Positions 14,038 through 22,557 of a DNA stretch of 64,000 nt are shown in pieces. Positions within the stretch are counted from its first letter, which is position 1. Every line of letters begins with the position of its first letter. Position numbers and translations under genes: made by a program. Origin of the DNA: Cloacibacterium caeni (lineage in GTDB: Bacteria; Bacteroidota; Bacteroidia; Flavobacteriales; Weeksellaceae). The stretch covers positions 372,001 to 436,000 of the forward strand of contig NZ_OU015319.1 in the NCBI RefSeq assembly GCF_907163125.1. The letters are read 5' to 3'. Below the pieces are notes generated by a model. It saw nothing but the letters and a program-made list of their open reading frames with translations. It did no database searches and was not told where the DNA came from.

Positions 14038-14739
14038 TTATTCTAATTTAAACTTAACAGTGATGTTGGTTTCAAATTTTATTTTTTTAAACTCAATATC
14101 AATTGGTTTCAATTCTTTTTTCTCCCTCGCAGAATATCCCATTACAACTACACCTTCTACATCTCCACTATTAGAATTGTAGATATTGTTTTCTAAGTCA
14201 GATATAAAAATTGCAGTTCCTAATTTTTGATTAAGAGCTTTAGTGATTAATATAGCTTTGTTTTTTGCTTTTATTACAGCTTTAGCCTTTAAATCCAAGA
14301 TTATTTCTTCTGCTTTAGAATGTTCAGTTTTAATAAGTTTAACATTAGAAATTTCAGAATTTTCTAATTCGTAAATAACTCTTCCTGCTGTTTTTGCATC
14401 ATATAGAATTAAACTATATGATTTTGTTTTTAATATATCGGTATTTTTTAAAAAATATTTTTTAAAATTACTCGCTAAATCATTTAGCGTTAACTGCTTT
14501 TTAGTATCTATTCCAATTGATTTTAACTTTTCTTCCATCAAAATTTCTAATTCTTCAATTGACTTTTTATCTTTTGTATCTTTTTCTGAAATTAAAATAT
14601 CAAGATAAATTCTATCTGGGATTACTAAAGTATCCGCTTCTGCAGAAGTTTCTAAATAAGGTTGGTCTATGAAATTTTTAGTTTGAGAAAATACAAACGA
14701 AACAATACATAAAGCGATGATGGACAAAAAATTTTTCAT
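14038..14739 (-). CDS. Exported SIMPL-domain (DUF541-like) protein
   Basis: 233 aa with a signal peptide (MKNFLSIIALCIVSFVFSQ). The mature part has features of SIMPL/DUF541 proteins: ETSAEADTLVIPDRIYLDI near the start, a central helical segment, the ELENSEISNVKL strand, then KAVIKAKNKAILITKALNQK and a final beta region with VVVMGYSAREKKE. These periplasmic or outer-membrane-associated proteins have no well-defined activity. It is the last gene before the repeat/terminator at 13971-14031. It may follow the GSCFA gene, but the 50-bp AT-rich gap could also hold its own promoter. Confidence 0.7.
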   Translation of the reverse strand: MKNFLSIIALCIVSFVFSQTKNFIDQPYLETSAEADTLVIPDRIYLDILISEKDTKDKKSIEELEILMEEKLKSIGIDTKKQLTLNDLASNFKKYFLKNTDILKTKSYSLILYDAKTAGRVIYELENSEISNVKLIKTEHSKAEEIILDLKAKAVIKAKNKAILITKALNQKLGTAIFISDLENNIYNSNSGDVEGVVVMGYSAREKKELKPIDIEFKKIKFETNITVKFKLE

Positions 14740-14789
14740 AATAAATATTTATTTTAAAGATGGTTATTTTTTTATTTAAGTTGGAAGTT

Positions 14790-15740
14790 TTAGAAAATTT
14801 TATGCTTCACTTTCTGTTGTTGAAGTGCTATTTTTTCTTTTAATTTTTCTAAAAATTCCAAATATTTTGGAGATTTTTCGTCATTCGGTCTGTGTTCTAA
14901 GGCTACTTTTATTTTGTAGTTTTCGGTAATGAAATCTTTTACTTCTTCTGAAAAATAAGCATTCCCGAATTTTTCCCAAATGTATTGAATGGCTTGATTA
15001 TTAGGATGAATTAAGTCTTCTTTGTAAAATCTGTAATCACGCAAATCGTCTATCATGATTTCGTAAATCGGTAAATAATGACAGTTTTCGAAATGGGGAA
15101 GTGTTTCATGAAGTGCACAAATCAACTTAGATTTACTCAATTGATTTTCGGTCATTCCATCTTTGGTATGACGAACTGGTGAAACCGTAAATAGAATCTG
15201 AACGTCATTTTCGCAAATATCTTTTAGATTTTCAATGGTTTCTGTGATGGAATTTTTCAATTCCTCATCTGTTAAAAGTCTTTTGCTGAAAAACTTTTGC
15301 GGAATTTTATGACAGTTCGCCACCAATTGATTTTTAGGCAAAAATTCGTAGATAAATGAAGTTCCGTAGGTGATAATCACCCAATTGGTTTTTTGTAGAA
15401 ATTGATTTCCTGTTTCTATATTTTGGTTGATTCTTTCTAGAGTTTTATGTGCATAAAAACTGTTGAAAGAAGTGTGGTGATTTAGAGAAATGTACTCTTG
15501 ATTATAAAGAATTAAATCTTCTTCTTTATATTTTTTGCAATCGTGTAGATTTTTGATGGCGATATTCAACGAAAATGGGTTAAAAATCGTTCCAAAAGGA
15601 TTGCAAAGTGTTTGCATTTGTCCGTTTTTGAGCAGTTGAGACATTTCTGCAGCAAAGCAAGAACCGACAGAAAAAATGCTGTCGGTTAAAAGGATTTTCT
15701 TTTCAGAAATAGGAATATGGACTTCTGTTCTGAATTTCAT
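14790..15740 (-). CDS. GSCFA domain-containing protein
   Basis: 316 aa. The motif FSVGSCFAAEMSQLL (about residues 24-38) contains the G-S-C-F-A string that names the family. The segment CNPFGTIFNPFSL follows, then YQEYISL-type and NHHTSF motifs, and late DLIHPNNQAIQYIWEKF, resembling the terminal D-x-x-H of SGNH hydrolases. The family is common in Bacteroidetes and is suspected to hydrolyse or modify acyl groups, but no activity is established. Its start codon lies 1 bp from the stop of the polyprenyl synthase gene, so the two form an operon. Confidence 0.88.
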   Translation of the reverse strand: MKFRTEVHIPISEKKILLTDSIFSVGSCFAAEMSQLLKNGQMQTLCNPFGTIFNPFSLNIAIKNLHDCKKYKEEDLILYNQEYISLNHHTSFNSFYAHKTLERINQNIETGNQFLQKTNWVIITYGTSFIYEFLPKNQLVANCHKIPQKFFSKRLLTDEELKNSITETIENLKDICENDVQILFTVSPVRHTKDGMTENQLSKSKLICALHETLPHFENCHYLPIYEIMIDDLRDYRFYKEDLIHPNNQAIQYIWEKFGNAYFSEEVKDFITENYKIKVALEHRPNDEKSPKYLEFLEKLKEKIALQQQKVKHKIF

Positions 15741-15741
15741 T

Positions 15742-16713
15742 TTAAGAGTTTCTTCTCAATAAATAATTGGCCAATTCAATGAAAGGTTTTTTCTTTTCTT
15801 CTGGTGCGTCAATTTGTTTTAAGAAATCGTGACCTATTTCGTTGTGTTTTTGAATCAGTCTAAGCACTTTTTCGTCTACTTTATTTCTTCTAAAAATTTT
15901 CTCTACGCTGTAGATTTTGTCTACATTTTCAGTTTTTTTAGAATACCAGAAATCGAGTTCTTTTTTCTCTGCTTCATTGGCATGTTCCATCGCAAGGAGA
16001 TAAAGCACGGTTTTTTTGTTTTCATAAATATCTCCGGCGTGTTTTTTACCGAATTGCTCTACATTTCCAAAAACATCTAAATAATCATCCATAATTTGGA
16101 AGGCAATACCAATGTGTTTTCCGAAATTATAAAGAAGTTCTGCATCTTCTTTTTTGGCACCAGCAATGAGTGCTCCAATTTGGAATGAAGCGGCACTTAG
16201 AACTCCTGTTTTGTTGGTAATCATTTCTATGTAATCATCATAGGTTACGTTTTCCATGGTTTCGAAGTTCACATCCATTTGTTGACCTTCACAAAGAACA
16301 GCACCTGTTTCAGAGAAAATTTTAATACATTCTTTGAAAAGTTCTGGTTCTAAATCTTCAAAAAATTGGTAAGCTTTTATCAGTAATGCATCGCCAGAAA
16401 GAATGCCGATATTAATTCCGTGCAAAGTATGAATGGTAGGTTTTCCTCTTCTGAGTGGTGCTTCATCCATAATATCATCATGAATGAGTGTAAAATTATG
16501 GAAAAACTCTATGGCAAGAGCTGGTTTCATTGCTTTTTCTATGTCTCCACCAAAAAGTTCATTAGCCATGAGAACCATGATAGGTCTTAATCTTTTTCCG
16601 CCATGAGAAATGATGTAATTCATGGGTTCGTAAAGTTCGGTTGGCTTATTTTTGAAGGAGTGTTTTTCAATTGCTTTGGCAACTATTTCTTGATATCTGT
16701 CTATGAATTCCAT
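15742..16713 (-). CDS. Trans-isoprenyl diphosphate synthase
   Basis: 323 aa. The first Asp-rich motif is LIHDDIMDEAPLRRGKPT. The second is QIMDDYLDVFGN. GGKRLRPIMVLMAN is the conserved N-terminal substrate site. The enzyme condenses isopentenyl diphosphate onto an allylic primer to form a longer polyprenyl diphosphate for quinones or carotenoids. The exact chain length is not clear from sequence alone. It leads a tight operon with the GSCFA gene. A TATTTTTG element lies about 15 bp upstream of the ATG. Confidence 0.9.
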   Translation of the reverse strand: MEFIDRYQEIVAKAIEKHSFKNKPTELYEPMNYIISHGGKRLRPIMVLMANELFGGDIEKAMKPALAIEFFHNFTLIHDDIMDEAPLRRGKPTIHTLHGINIGILSGDALLIKAYQFFEDLEPELFKECIKIFSETGAVLCEGQQMDVNFETMENVTYDDYIEMITNKTGVLSAASFQIGALIAGAKKEDAELLYNFGKHIGIAFQIMDDYLDVFGNVEQFGKKHAGDIYENKKTVLYLLAMEHANEAEKKELDFWYSKKTENVDKIYSVEKIFRRNKVDEKVLRLIQKHNEIGHDFLKQIDAPEEKKKPFIELANYLLRRNS

Positions 16714-16728
16714 ACATGTTAATTTTTA

Positions 16729-16736
16729 CAAAAATA
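16729..16736 (-). promoter_or_regulatory. Promoter -7 element (TATTTTTG) of the polyprenyl synthase operon
   Basis: On the minus strand TATTTTTG is followed by 15 bp to the ATG. It matches TAnnTTTG and lies downstream of the pit terminator. Confidence 0.5.
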
Positions 16737-16760
16737 CAATTCTTAAGGTTTAAAAAAAAG

Positions 16761-16790
16761 AAAAACTACTTGTAAAGACAAGTAGTTTCA
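16761..16790 (-). terminator. Terminator after pit
   Basis: AAACTACTTGT pairs with ACAAGTAGTTT around a 4-nt loop. On the minus strand it is followed by a T-rich tract. It separates the phosphate genes from the polyprenyl synthase operon. Confidence 0.8.
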
Positions 16791-16814
16791 ATATTATTTA
16801 AAAAATATTATTTT

Positions 16815-17957
16815 TTATAAAGCGATTACACCAAGATAGCATAATGCTGCAATAACTGCACTGATAGGAATAGTAATTATCCATGCCCAAAGTAAACTGA
16901 TGGTAACTCCCCATCTTACTGCAGAAACTCTTTTGGTAAGACCTACACCAATAATAGAACCTGTAATAGTGTGTGTAGTAGATACAGGAATACCAAGGTG
17001 ATCGGTAAGGAATAAGGTAATAGCACCAGCTGTTTCAGCACTTACACCTTCTAATGGAGTCACTTTAGTAATTCTAGTACCCATGGTTTTTACAATTTTC
17101 CAACCACCACTCATTGTTCCTAAACCAATGGCTAAAAATGATACGAATGGTACCCAAATGTAATCTGTGGTGAAGTGATTAAAACGATCAGCACTTTCCA
17201 TAGTGGCATATACATCTGTACCACCAATCATATTTACGTGGTAGTAAATAACTGCAGCACCTATGATTCCCATTACTTTTTGAGCGTCATTTAATCCGTG
17301 ACCTAAACTGAAAAGTGCAGAAGAAAACAACTGCCATTTTTTAAACTGTTGATCAGCTTTGTGTGGATTAGATTTCTTAGAAAAATATACAATAATTAAA
17401 GTAATGATTACCGAAACAATCATCCCAATAATTGGTGCTAAGAAGATGAATAAAAAGATAGGAATTACCTTTTCATATTTAACCACATTCTGTGTAAAAA
17501 GTTCCGAAAAAGCAAGTTTTAATTTTTCAATAATGGTAAAATCTGGGTGAGCAAGAGCTACAGCATTGTAATCTAAAACTAAAGCATGCATGAGAGCAGC
17601 ACCTAAGAAACCACCGATAAGTGTGTGTGATGATGATGAAGGAATACCAAACCACCAGGTTAATAAATTCCAAGCGATAGCCGCAATCAATCCTGAAAAA
17701 ATCACTTCTAAGGTAATGTAATTTTCATTTACTGTTTTGGCGATGGTATTACCGATTTTAAATTCTCCGATGACGTATGCTGCAAAGAAAAAAGCAACAA
17801 AATTCCAAAGTGCAGCCCATAATACTGCCTGAAACGGCGAAAGTACTTTAGTAGAAACTATGGTTGCAATAGAATTCGCGGCATCGTGGAAACCGTTGAT
17901 AAAATCAAAAATTAATGCAAGTGCAATAATGATGATTAATAGTAAGGGAAAATCCAT
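16815..17957 (-). CDS. pit: Inorganic phosphate transporter, PiT family
   Basis: 380 aa, hydrophobic. The two duplicated PiT signatures are visible: DFINGFHDAANSIATIVST near the N-terminus and SLGHGLNDAQKVMGI in the second half, with GIPVSTTHTITG near the end. PiT proteins are inner-membrane, cation-coupled low-affinity phosphate importers. The gene follows the DUF47 gene by 34 bp, the standard Pit-accessory pairing, and a DUF2490 gene lies upstream in the same direction. A Pho-box-like repeat before DUF47 would control both. Confidence 0.93.
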   Translation of the reverse strand: MDFPLLLIIIIALALIFDFINGFHDAANSIATIVSTKVLSPFQAVLWAALWNFVAFFFAAYVIGEFKIGNTIAKTVNENYITLEVIFSGLIAAIAWNLLTWWFGIPSSSSHTLIGGFLGAALMHALVLDYNAVALAHPDFTIIEKLKLAFSELFTQNVVKYEKVIPIFLFIFLAPIIGMIVSVIITLIIVYFSKKSNPHKADQQFKKWQLFSSALFSLGHGLNDAQKVMGIIGAAVIYYHVNMIGGTDVYATMESADRFNHFTTDYIWVPFVSFLAIGLGTMSGGWKIVKTMGTRITKVTPLEGVSAETAGAITLFLTDHLGIPVSTTHTITGSIIGVGLTKRVSAVRWGVTISLLWAWIITIPISAVIAALCYLGVIAL

Positions 17958-17991
17958 TCTCTATAAATTTTTAAGGTTAATGAAAATAGAT

Positions 17992-18630
17992 TTATGCGTA
18001 TTTAATAACAATGTTTTCAATGGTATTGGCTACGTCTTCCGCTTTATCAGTTACGATTTCTAGATATTCTAAAACTGATTTTACTTTAATGATTTTGATA
18101 GGGTCATTGCTTTCAAAAACATCTACAATTCCTTGGCTTAGTACATCATCTGCAATGTTTTCGTAAGAATTAATTTTGATGCAAGATTCTTTAACTTCTT
18201 TAGGATTTGCAAACTCTTTTAAGTTTTTAATTGCGTTTTGAATTTCTACACAAGATTTGTAAATCAATAAAGAAAGCTCTGAATATTGTTTTACTTCTGG
18301 GCTCTTGTATAAATAGATGTATTTAGCTGAAGCAAATAAATAATCTGCGATGTCATCTAAACCAGCTGCAAGATAATTAATATCTTCTCTGTCAAAAGGA
18401 GTGATGAAGTTTTCACCTAATTGCACAAAAATTTCGTGAGTAAGGTCATCCATTTGATGCTCGTAATCACTCATTTTTTTTAACAAAGTATCATCATTGA
18501 TGTCAAAATCTGTAATTCCTTCGTGAAATTCTTTTGACATGTCTATCAATTTTTCTGCTACTTGTTCAAACAATACAAAGAAAATTTTGTCTTTTGGTTG
18601 AAATGCTCTGAAAATGTTTCCAATTCCCAT
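17992..18630 (-). CDS. DUF47 (PhoU-like) Pit accessory protein
   Basis: 212 aa, nearly all helical. The start MGIGNIFRAFQPKDKIFFVL is conserved, and the middle carries DYEHQMDDLTHEI, PFDREDINYLAAGLDDIADY and KSVLEYLEIVTDKAEDVANT. These are the E/D-x-x-x-D metal-cluster motifs of PhoU-like three-helix bundles. Such proteins sit next to Pit transporters and are thought to gate or regulate them. The ATG at 18630 is chosen over 18660 because the extra ten residues are not conserved-looking. A direct repeat resembling a Pho box lies 56 bp upstream. Confidence 0.9.
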   Translation of the reverse strand: MGIGNIFRAFQPKDKIFFVLFEQVAEKLIDMSKEFHEGITDFDINDDTLLKKMSDYEHQMDDLTHEIFVQLGENFITPFDREDINYLAAGLDDIADYLFASAKYIYLYKSPEVKQYSELSLLIYKSCVEIQNAIKNLKEFANPKEVKESCIKINSYENIADDVLSQGIVDVFESNDPIKIIKVKSVLEYLEIVTDKAEDVANTIENIVIKYA

Positions 18631-18685
18631 TGTTTTATATTTAATTATAATTTGTTGCAAATTTCTGAAAAAAATGTGGTGCGAT

Positions 18686-18702
18686 GGTTATAGTTTTGTT
18701 AA
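18686..18702 (-). promoter_or_regulatory. Pho-box-like direct repeat upstream of DUF47-pit
   Basis: On the minus strand it reads TTAACA, 5 nt, ATAACC. This resembles the TT(A/C)ACA-N5-TT(A/C)ACA repeats bound by PhoP-type regulators in Bacillus. It lies about 56 bp before the ATG. A similar box lies at 19494-19510. Confidence 0.35.
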
Positions 18703-18719
18703 GTTTTATTAACATTAAC

Positions 18720-19442
18720 TTAATCTGCTACGTTATAAGGTTCGTGATGCCCGAGTTTAGCTCTGTCTAAGGTAAAATTAAAGGCCAAATACAAGAAATG
18801 TAAGCTTCTAAGGTTAGGATTAAGTTCTCTTTGCCACATATAGCCTAGATTGGTAGAAACGCTTGAGCTCAATACATATCCTACACCTCCGAAAATTCTA
18901 TTTCTCTTGAATAAATCTCCATTTGGACCAATGAAAAGCTCGTCAAAAGCATTCGCAAAAATGGTTTTTGGAGCCATTTTATCACTGTTAAGAGGCAGTG
19001 TTAATGCAGTTCTGAATCTGTATCTTTCGTCATTGGTGTTAACGTCTGTAATTGCGTTATGAAAGAAACGTTTTTCCAGACGTATTCTATTGTCAATCTT
19101 TAATTTATCTACATTAATGGAGTAAGTGTGTTGTAACCAAATTCTGAATTCTTCATTGGCAATTTTGCTTTCTTTGTAGGTTGCGTATCTTCCTAATCCC
19201 ACGAAAAATTGGTTGCTTTTATTAAGATTATAACCTATTCCACCTTTGATTTCGTAATAATCAGGTTTGCTAAAATCTTCTATCGAACGTTCTTGTAATT
19301 CTAAATAAGCATTCCATTTTGGGTTATGTTTGTAATTGAGCGAAACTACAGCAAAACCAGAAAGATGTTCTGAACTATTGGTTTGAGATTTTGCGAAAAT
19401 AGCAAAAGTAAAAATGAAGATAATGCAAAATTTGCGTATCAT
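18720..19442 (-). CDS. DUF2490 outer-membrane beta-barrel protein
   Basis: 240 aa with a signal peptide (MIRKFCIIFIFTFAIFAKSQ). Alternating amphipathic strands follow (YYEIKGGIGYNLNK, QFFVGLGRYATYKES, IFGGVGYVLSSSVSTNLGYM) and an aromatic penultimate strand (LYLAFNFTLDR). This is the DUF2490 pattern, a small barrel of unknown role. Its place directly upstream of DUF47-pit and its own Pho-box-like repeat suggest a link to phosphate uptake, an inference only. ATG 19442 is chosen because it starts a standard signal peptide; the ORF could extend to 19478. Confidence 0.75.
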   Translation of the reverse strand: MIRKFCIIFIFTFAIFAKSQTNSSEHLSGFAVVSLNYKHNPKWNAYLELQERSIEDFSKPDYYEIKGGIGYNLNKSNQFFVGLGRYATYKESKIANEEFRIWLQHTYSINVDKLKIDNRIRLEKRFFHNAITDVNTNDERYRFRTALTLPLNSDKMAPKTIFANAFDELFIGPNGDLFKRNRIFGGVGYVLSSSVSTNLGYMWQRELNPNLRSLHFLYLAFNFTLDRAKLGHHEPYNVAD

Positions 19443-19493
19443 TAGAATGCTTTTTTTGAGTGGTGCGAAGCTAATCATAATAAAGAAAATTAA

Positions 19494-19510
19494 TGTTACG
19501 GTAATGTTAA
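19494..19510 (-). promoter_or_regulatory. Pho-box-like direct repeat upstream of the DUF2490 gene
   Basis: On the minus strand it reads TTAACA, TTACC, GTAACA: two six-base units five bases apart, 52 bp before the chosen ATG. It overlaps a perfect ATGTTAA-A-TTAACAT palindrome at 19504-19518. Confidence 0.4.
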
Positions 19511-19580
19511 ATTAACATATAAAATAAATGTTTACCATAACTTTAAAAATTTTATCTCTATACAAATGTACACAAAATAA

Positions 19581-19608
19581 AAAAACGCTACGAAAAAGTA
19601 GCGTTTTT
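19581..19608 (-). terminator. Terminator after the DeaD-type helicase gene
   Basis: AAAAACGCTAC and GTAGCGTTTTT form an 11-bp stem with a 6-nt loop; the minus strand continues with a T tract. Confidence 0.85.
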
Positions 19609-19626
19609 ATGTTAAGTCAGAAAAAA

Positions 19627-21339
19627 TTAGTTGGCCACTTCGGCGCGCATATCTTTTCCTTTGAATTTCTGAGTTTGTAAACCTTTTAGAACTTCATCTT
19701 TAAAAGATTTTTCAACTTCGAAGAATGAGAATTTTTCTAGAATTTCTATATCACCTATGTCTGCACGTTTCTTAGATTTAGCCGTAGCTTTATTGATGAT
19801 TTCTAGCATGTCCATTTTCTTTAAATTGTCTCTTTTACCAAGGTTAAAGAAAAATCTGGTCATGTTTTCGTTTCTGCGTTTTGGTTTTCCACCTCTTTCT
19901 CTTCCTCCGTCTCTGTCCGAACGTCTTTCGCTTCTATCTCCTCTGTCTCTTCCTCTATCTCTTCCTCTATCACGGTCACGATCTCTTCTGCTGCCTCTGT
20001 CATCTCTGTCATTAGATAATTTTTGGTCTGCCAAGTCTTGTTTGTCTTTGTAGAAAAGCGCTAAGTCTCTTAATTGTAATTGTAACAATTTATGAACCAA
20101 TTCTTCTTTAGAGAATGCAGATAAATCTGGGATAAGGCTGTCGTCAAAAGTGAAAAGCTCTTCGTGTTCTGTAAACAGTTTTTCGAAAACACCTTCTACT
20201 TGAGCTTTGATGATTTCTTCACCCGTTGGAATTTTCTTCTCTACAATTTCAATTTTTGTAGAAAGTTTGATTTGTTTTAGTTTTCTAGATTCTTCAGGTT
20301 TAATTAAAGACATAGAAATACCATCTTTACCAGCTCTACCAGTTCTACCGCTTCTGTGTACGAAAACTTCTGGGTCATCCGGAAGCGAGTAGTGAATTAC
20401 GTGCGTAAGAGAATTTACATCTAAACCTCTAGCTGCTACGTCTGTTGCAACTAAAATATCGATGTTTTTCAAACGGAATTTTTTCATTACCGTATCTCTT
20501 TGTGCTTGAGATAAATCACCATGAAGTGCATCTGCTGCATAAGCATTTTGCATCAAGAAATCTGCAACTTCCTGAGTTTCCATTCTTGTTCTACAGAAAA
20601 TAATAGAATACTGATTAGGATTGGCATCCAATAATCTTTTTAGAGCTTCTTTTTTCTGTCTGTAACCTACCACATAATATTCGTGCTTAATGTTTTTCTT
20701 AACTTCGTTAATAGAACCTACAGAAATTCTGTGTGGATTGGTCAAATAATTTTTGGTAATACGTTCTACTTCTTTGCTCATTGTAGCAGAGAAAAGTAAC
20801 GTTTGTTTTTCAGAAGGAGTTTCGTTTAAAATAGTTTCCAAATCATCTTTGAAACCCATAGAAAGCATTTCATCAGCTTCGTCTAAAACGAGCCAATGGA
20901 TTTCTGAAAAATCTAAAGCTTTTCTACCAATTAAATCAATTACACGTCCTGGAGTTCCTACAATAATCTGTGGTTTCTCACGAAGTGAACGAATTTGGTC
21001 TGTAATACTGCTTCCTCCATAAACTGCGGTAGTTTTTAGGTTAGGAAGGTACTTTGTATAGTTTTTAATGTCTTTGGTAATCTGAAGGCAAAGTTCACGA
21101 GTAGGGCAAAGCACTAATAACTGGATTTTACGACTTGCGTCGTCTATCATATCCAGAATCGGAAGCGAAAATGCTGCTGTTTTGCCTGTTCCTGTTGCCG
21201 CAAGTGCGATGAGATCGCGAGTATCCGAAAGGATAAAAGGAATAGTCTGTTTCTGGATTTCTGTCGGCTGTTCGTAGCCGAGTTCGCCAATTGCCTTCAA
21301 TAAATCAGGACTTAAATTGGATTCCGTAAATAAATTCAT
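19627..21339 (-). CDS. DEAD-box RNA helicase with DbpA-type RNA-binding domain (DeaD/CsdA-like)
   Basis: 570 aa. Helicase motifs in order are PTEIQKQTIP (Q), AATGTGKTAAF (I), CPTRELC, DEADEMLSMGF (II), LLFSATMSKE (III), VATDVAARGLDV and HRSGRTGRAGK (VI). After the core comes a low-complexity Arg/Asp/Gly linker (about residues 445-490). It is followed by a DbpA-like RRM domain (TRFFFNLGKRDNLKKMD through DIEILEKFSFFEVEKSF). Such helicases assist ribosome assembly and RNA decay in the cold. A TATCTTTG -7 element lies about 30 bp before the start. Confidence 0.93.
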   Translation of the reverse strand: MNLFTESNLSPDLLKAIGELGYEQPTEIQKQTIPFILSDTRDLIALAATGTGKTAAFSLPILDMIDDASRKIQLLVLCPTRELCLQITKDIKNYTKYLPNLKTTAVYGGSSITDQIRSLREKPQIIVGTPGRVIDLIGRKALDFSEIHWLVLDEADEMLSMGFKDDLETILNETPSEKQTLLFSATMSKEVERITKNYLTNPHRISVGSINEVKKNIKHEYYVVGYRQKKEALKRLLDANPNQYSIIFCRTRMETQEVADFLMQNAYAADALHGDLSQAQRDTVMKKFRLKNIDILVATDVAARGLDVNSLTHVIHYSLPDDPEVFVHRSGRTGRAGKDGISMSLIKPEESRKLKQIKLSTKIEIVEKKIPTGEEIIKAQVEGVFEKLFTEHEELFTFDDSLIPDLSAFSKEELVHKLLQLQLRDLALFYKDKQDLADQKLSNDRDDRGSRRDRDRDRGRDRGRDRGDRSERRSDRDGGRERGGKPKRRNENMTRFFFNLGKRDNLKKMDMLEIINKATAKSKKRADIGDIEILEKFSFFEVEKSFKDEVLKGLQTQKFKGKDMRAEVAN

Positions 21340-21427
21340 TTAAAGATCGTCTATAATAATTAAGCGGCAAAGATAGTGATTTTATTTTTAATAAAAAATT
21401 GCGTAAAAAAATCAATAATTAATAAAA

Positions 21428-21801
21428 TCAAATTTTGCTACTTATAAGTACAAAAGCTAAAGCCAAAATCGCTGGTAATGCTTGTACAAAAAATATTTTT
21501 CTAGAAGCAGAAAGTGCACCATAAATTCCTGCTATGATTACACAACCCAAAAAGAAAAGTTGAATATTCTTTTGCCATTCTGGATTTTCTATAAAAAAGC
21601 TCCAAATTAAACCTGCTGCCAAAAAACCATTATACAAACCTTGATTGGCGGCTAATTTTTTGGTAGGTTTAAAGAGTTCATTTGGCAGAGAACCTTTGAA
21701 AGTTTTCTTGCCAAAGTTTCCCAAGCAAACATCTCCATATATAAAATGTAAAGATGTTCTAGGGCTACTAATGCGACTAAAATGGTGGAGAAGATTTGCA
21801 T
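21428..21801 (-). pseudogene. DUF1304 membrane protein gene with a single-base frameshift
   Basis: The minus strand from ATG 21801 reads MQIFSTILVALVALEHLYIL and YMEMFAWETL, a typical DUF1304 N-terminus, then shifts frame. The other frame continues GKKTFKGSLPNELFKPTKKL and AANQGLYNGFLAAGLIW to the stop at 21428, the family's conserved C-terminal part with further helices. One extra G after TTG (around 21711) would restore WETLGKKTFKG. DUF1304 proteins are small four-helix membrane proteins of unknown role. The break could be a real mutation or an assembly error. Confidence 0.8.
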
Positions 21802-21905
21802 ATATTAAAATTTTATGAATTAAAATTAATTGTAAATGTTAAAGTGAAAAAAGAAATACTAATTTTTAATTTTTTGTTATTGATTTTGATGTAATGTGAT
21901 TAAAA

Positions 21906-22352
21906 TTAAATCTTGTTGAATTCAAGTTCTATTTTATTTTTCTCTATTATTACATCTGAATATTTGGTGATGATTTTCTTTTTTTTCCAGAAGGGATAAA
22001 ACAAAATACTAGATTTACCAATATTAACAGTTTCTCCATTTGAATAAATAATTTCTGTAATTTCTTTATAAATATAATCTCCTTTTATATGTAATGTCGT
22101 TTTAATTTGATTAGTCAATAAGTCAAATACTCTAATTATTCCATTTTCCAAATTGTTGTAATCTTCACTAAAATGGCTGTGGTTTAGTCCAAAACCAACA
22201 GTTAATTCATCTTTATTCATGGACAACCAAAAATTTGAATCTTTCAACTCCAAAAATTTTGTTTCATGTCCTTGAGAAAAAATTACTCTTTCGCAAAGTT
22301 TTTCTTTCAGCAAGTTATAAATTTCTTCAAATTTTTTTTCGTGAGTTTTCAT
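21906..22352 (-). CDS. Hypothetical protein, 148 aa
   Basis: No family is recognised. There is no signal peptide. It is rich in Lys, Glu, Ile and Asn and mixes helices (MKTHEKKFEEIYNLLKEKL) with beta-rich middle and end parts (NFWLSMNKDELTVGFGLNHS, YIYKEITEIIYSNGETVNIG). The FYPFWKKKKIITKY stretch is basic and aromatic. It stands alone between the frameshifted DUF1304 gene and the ABC permease gene, with AT-rich gaps on both sides. It is probably a cytosolic accessory protein. The sequence reads smoothly as one frame. Confidence 0.55.
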   Translation of the reverse strand: MKTHEKKFEEIYNLLKEKLCERVIFSQGHETKFLELKDSNFWLSMNKDELTVGFGLNHSHFSEDYNNLENGIIRVFDLLTNQIKTTLHIKGDYIYKEITEIIYSNGETVNIGKSSILFYPFWKKKKIITKYSDVIIEKNKIELEFNKI

Positions 22353-22497
22353 TTGACAATAATATTAGCTCATAAATTTAAGCTAAGTAAAAGTTTTATT
22401 GAATTATCATTTTCGAGTGTTCTAATTAACAATAGTTTTAATAGTTAAAGTAATTCAACTAAATTACTAAAATAATCAATAATAAAATTGAAAAGTA

Positions 22498-22527
22498 AAA
22501 AATCGTCACATCACTGCAACGATTTTA
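22498..22527 (-). terminator. Putative terminator after the ABC permease gene
   Basis: AAAAATCG and CGATTTT flank TCACATCACTGCAA; the minus strand ends in a short T tract. The stem is short, so the call is moderate. Confidence 0.5.
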
Positions 22528-22557
22528 TAATTTATAATTCATAACTCATCACTGAGT

